Of a stretch of 64,000 bases of DNA, positions 63,676 to 64,000 are shown in pieces. The notes under the pieces are model-generated. The model was not told where the DNA came from and did not search any database. It was given only the letters and a program-made list of their open reading frames with translations. The translations under genes were made by a program, and so were the position numbers. This DNA comes from an uncultured Winogradskyella sp. (GTDB lineage: Bacteria; Bacteroidota; Bacteroidia; Flavobacteriales; Flavobacteriaceae): the NCBI GenBank assembly GCA_913055905.1, contig CAJXLB010000004.1, positions 124,001 to 188,000 of the forward strand, read 5' to 3'. Numbering within the stretch: position 1 is the stretch's first letter; each line of letters begins with the position of its first letter.

Positions 63676-64000
63676 ATTTTTTTATGATTTATTCTTAGGA
63701 ATAATATAGGCATTAACTAGGTTTATTTTTCACAAGGGCTTATTAAAACCTTGAGTTATAATGTTAAATACTATTAATTATAGCATAATTGATCACGTCT
63801 CTTAGCTCTGCTATTGTTTTTTAGTTTTATTCTTAAACCTTAAAAAGGCGTATAAAAGTATGCTCAAGGCCTATTTCTTAGGTCCTTAATTTTGAATAAC
63901 CCAAAGCATTGAAAAACCGCTCTACATCGGTCTTCCTAATCTAAGGGAGTTTTAGTAAGTTGAATTTTGATTCTAAGAACGAACAACTACGCAACAAAGG
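63676..64000. other. Right-end gap without a recognised gene
   Basis: 325 bp. A TAATTTTG -7-like box lies at 63887-63894 (plus strand) after an imperfect hairpin (AAGGCCTA/TAGGtCCTT), so a transcript may start here and leave the window. No FNR-like operator is at the 22-bp position. Nothing else is seen. Confidence 0.4.

Noticed and set aside
1-64000. Search for tRNA, rRNA, CRISPR, IS or phage features
   Set aside because: None could be supported by eye; no direct-repeat arrays, transposase or integrase frames were seen.

Overview
This window is chromosomal DNA from a member of the Bacteroidota, almost certainly a marine-type Flavobacteriaceae. The evidence is the AT-rich sequence, promoters of the TAnnTTTG type that replace the usual -10 box, very short leaders without clear Shine-Dalgarno sites, and lineage-typical proteins (GSCFA, SIMPL, TPM/LemA cluster, DUF6252 lipoprotein, formate-THF ligase, TPR histidine kinase with a NarL-type regulator). 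No rRNA, tRNA, CRISPR array, phage or insertion sequence was seen.

Layout. 1-861: 5' part of PEP carboxylase, minus strand. 1.1-16.3 kb: minus-strand stress and microaerobic genes: a universal stress protein (Usp), a decayed P-type ATPase fragment, a phosphoesterase with a CDP-alcohol phosphatidyltransferase, a TolC/adaptor/RND efflux operon, sulfide:quinone oxidoreductase, cytochrome bd oxidase (cydAB) and a peroxiredoxin. 16.4-18.9 kb: a TonB receptor resembling the copper receptor OprC/NosA, with a small Cys/His partner. 19-25.3 kb: cytochrome/cupin lipoproteins, an ABC efflux operon and a thioredoxin pair. 25.5-28.4 kb: a histidine kinase with a LOV photosensor domain and a response regulator fused to a CRP/FNR-type DNA-binding module. 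28.5-39 kb: six more Usp genes, Hsp20, an ATP-cone nuclease, a beta-CASP hydrolase, small proteins and two probable small RNAs. 39.7-63.7 kb: mostly housekeeping genes (fhs, era, der, alaS, coaD, ddl, pseudouridine synthase, yaaA and others).

The main discovery is regulatory. Nineteen promoters between 2.0 and 41.9 kb share one architecture: a 14-bp FNR-like palindrome, then exactly 22 bp, then a TAnnTTTG-like -7 box. This puts the palindrome centre about 41 bp upstream of the predicted transcription start, as in class II CRP/FNR activation. Fourteen sites are of the TGA(C/T)-N4-(G/A)TCA type (Usp, hsp20, ABC efflux, cytochrome c, thioredoxin pair, fhs, small RNAs). Five are of the GTAAC-N4-GTTAC type (RND efflux, sqr, cydAB, peroxiredoxin and a leader transcript before cydA). 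The LOV kinase and its CRP-type regulator lie among the first class, so they are the natural candidates to control it, possibly linking blue light or redox state to a low-oxygen/energy-stress programme. At least three of these promoters drive short transcripts that end in terminators and carry no ordinary gene.

Limits: everything was read by eye. Protein families were assigned from remembered motifs, not searches, and transcription starts are predicted from the promoter pattern.
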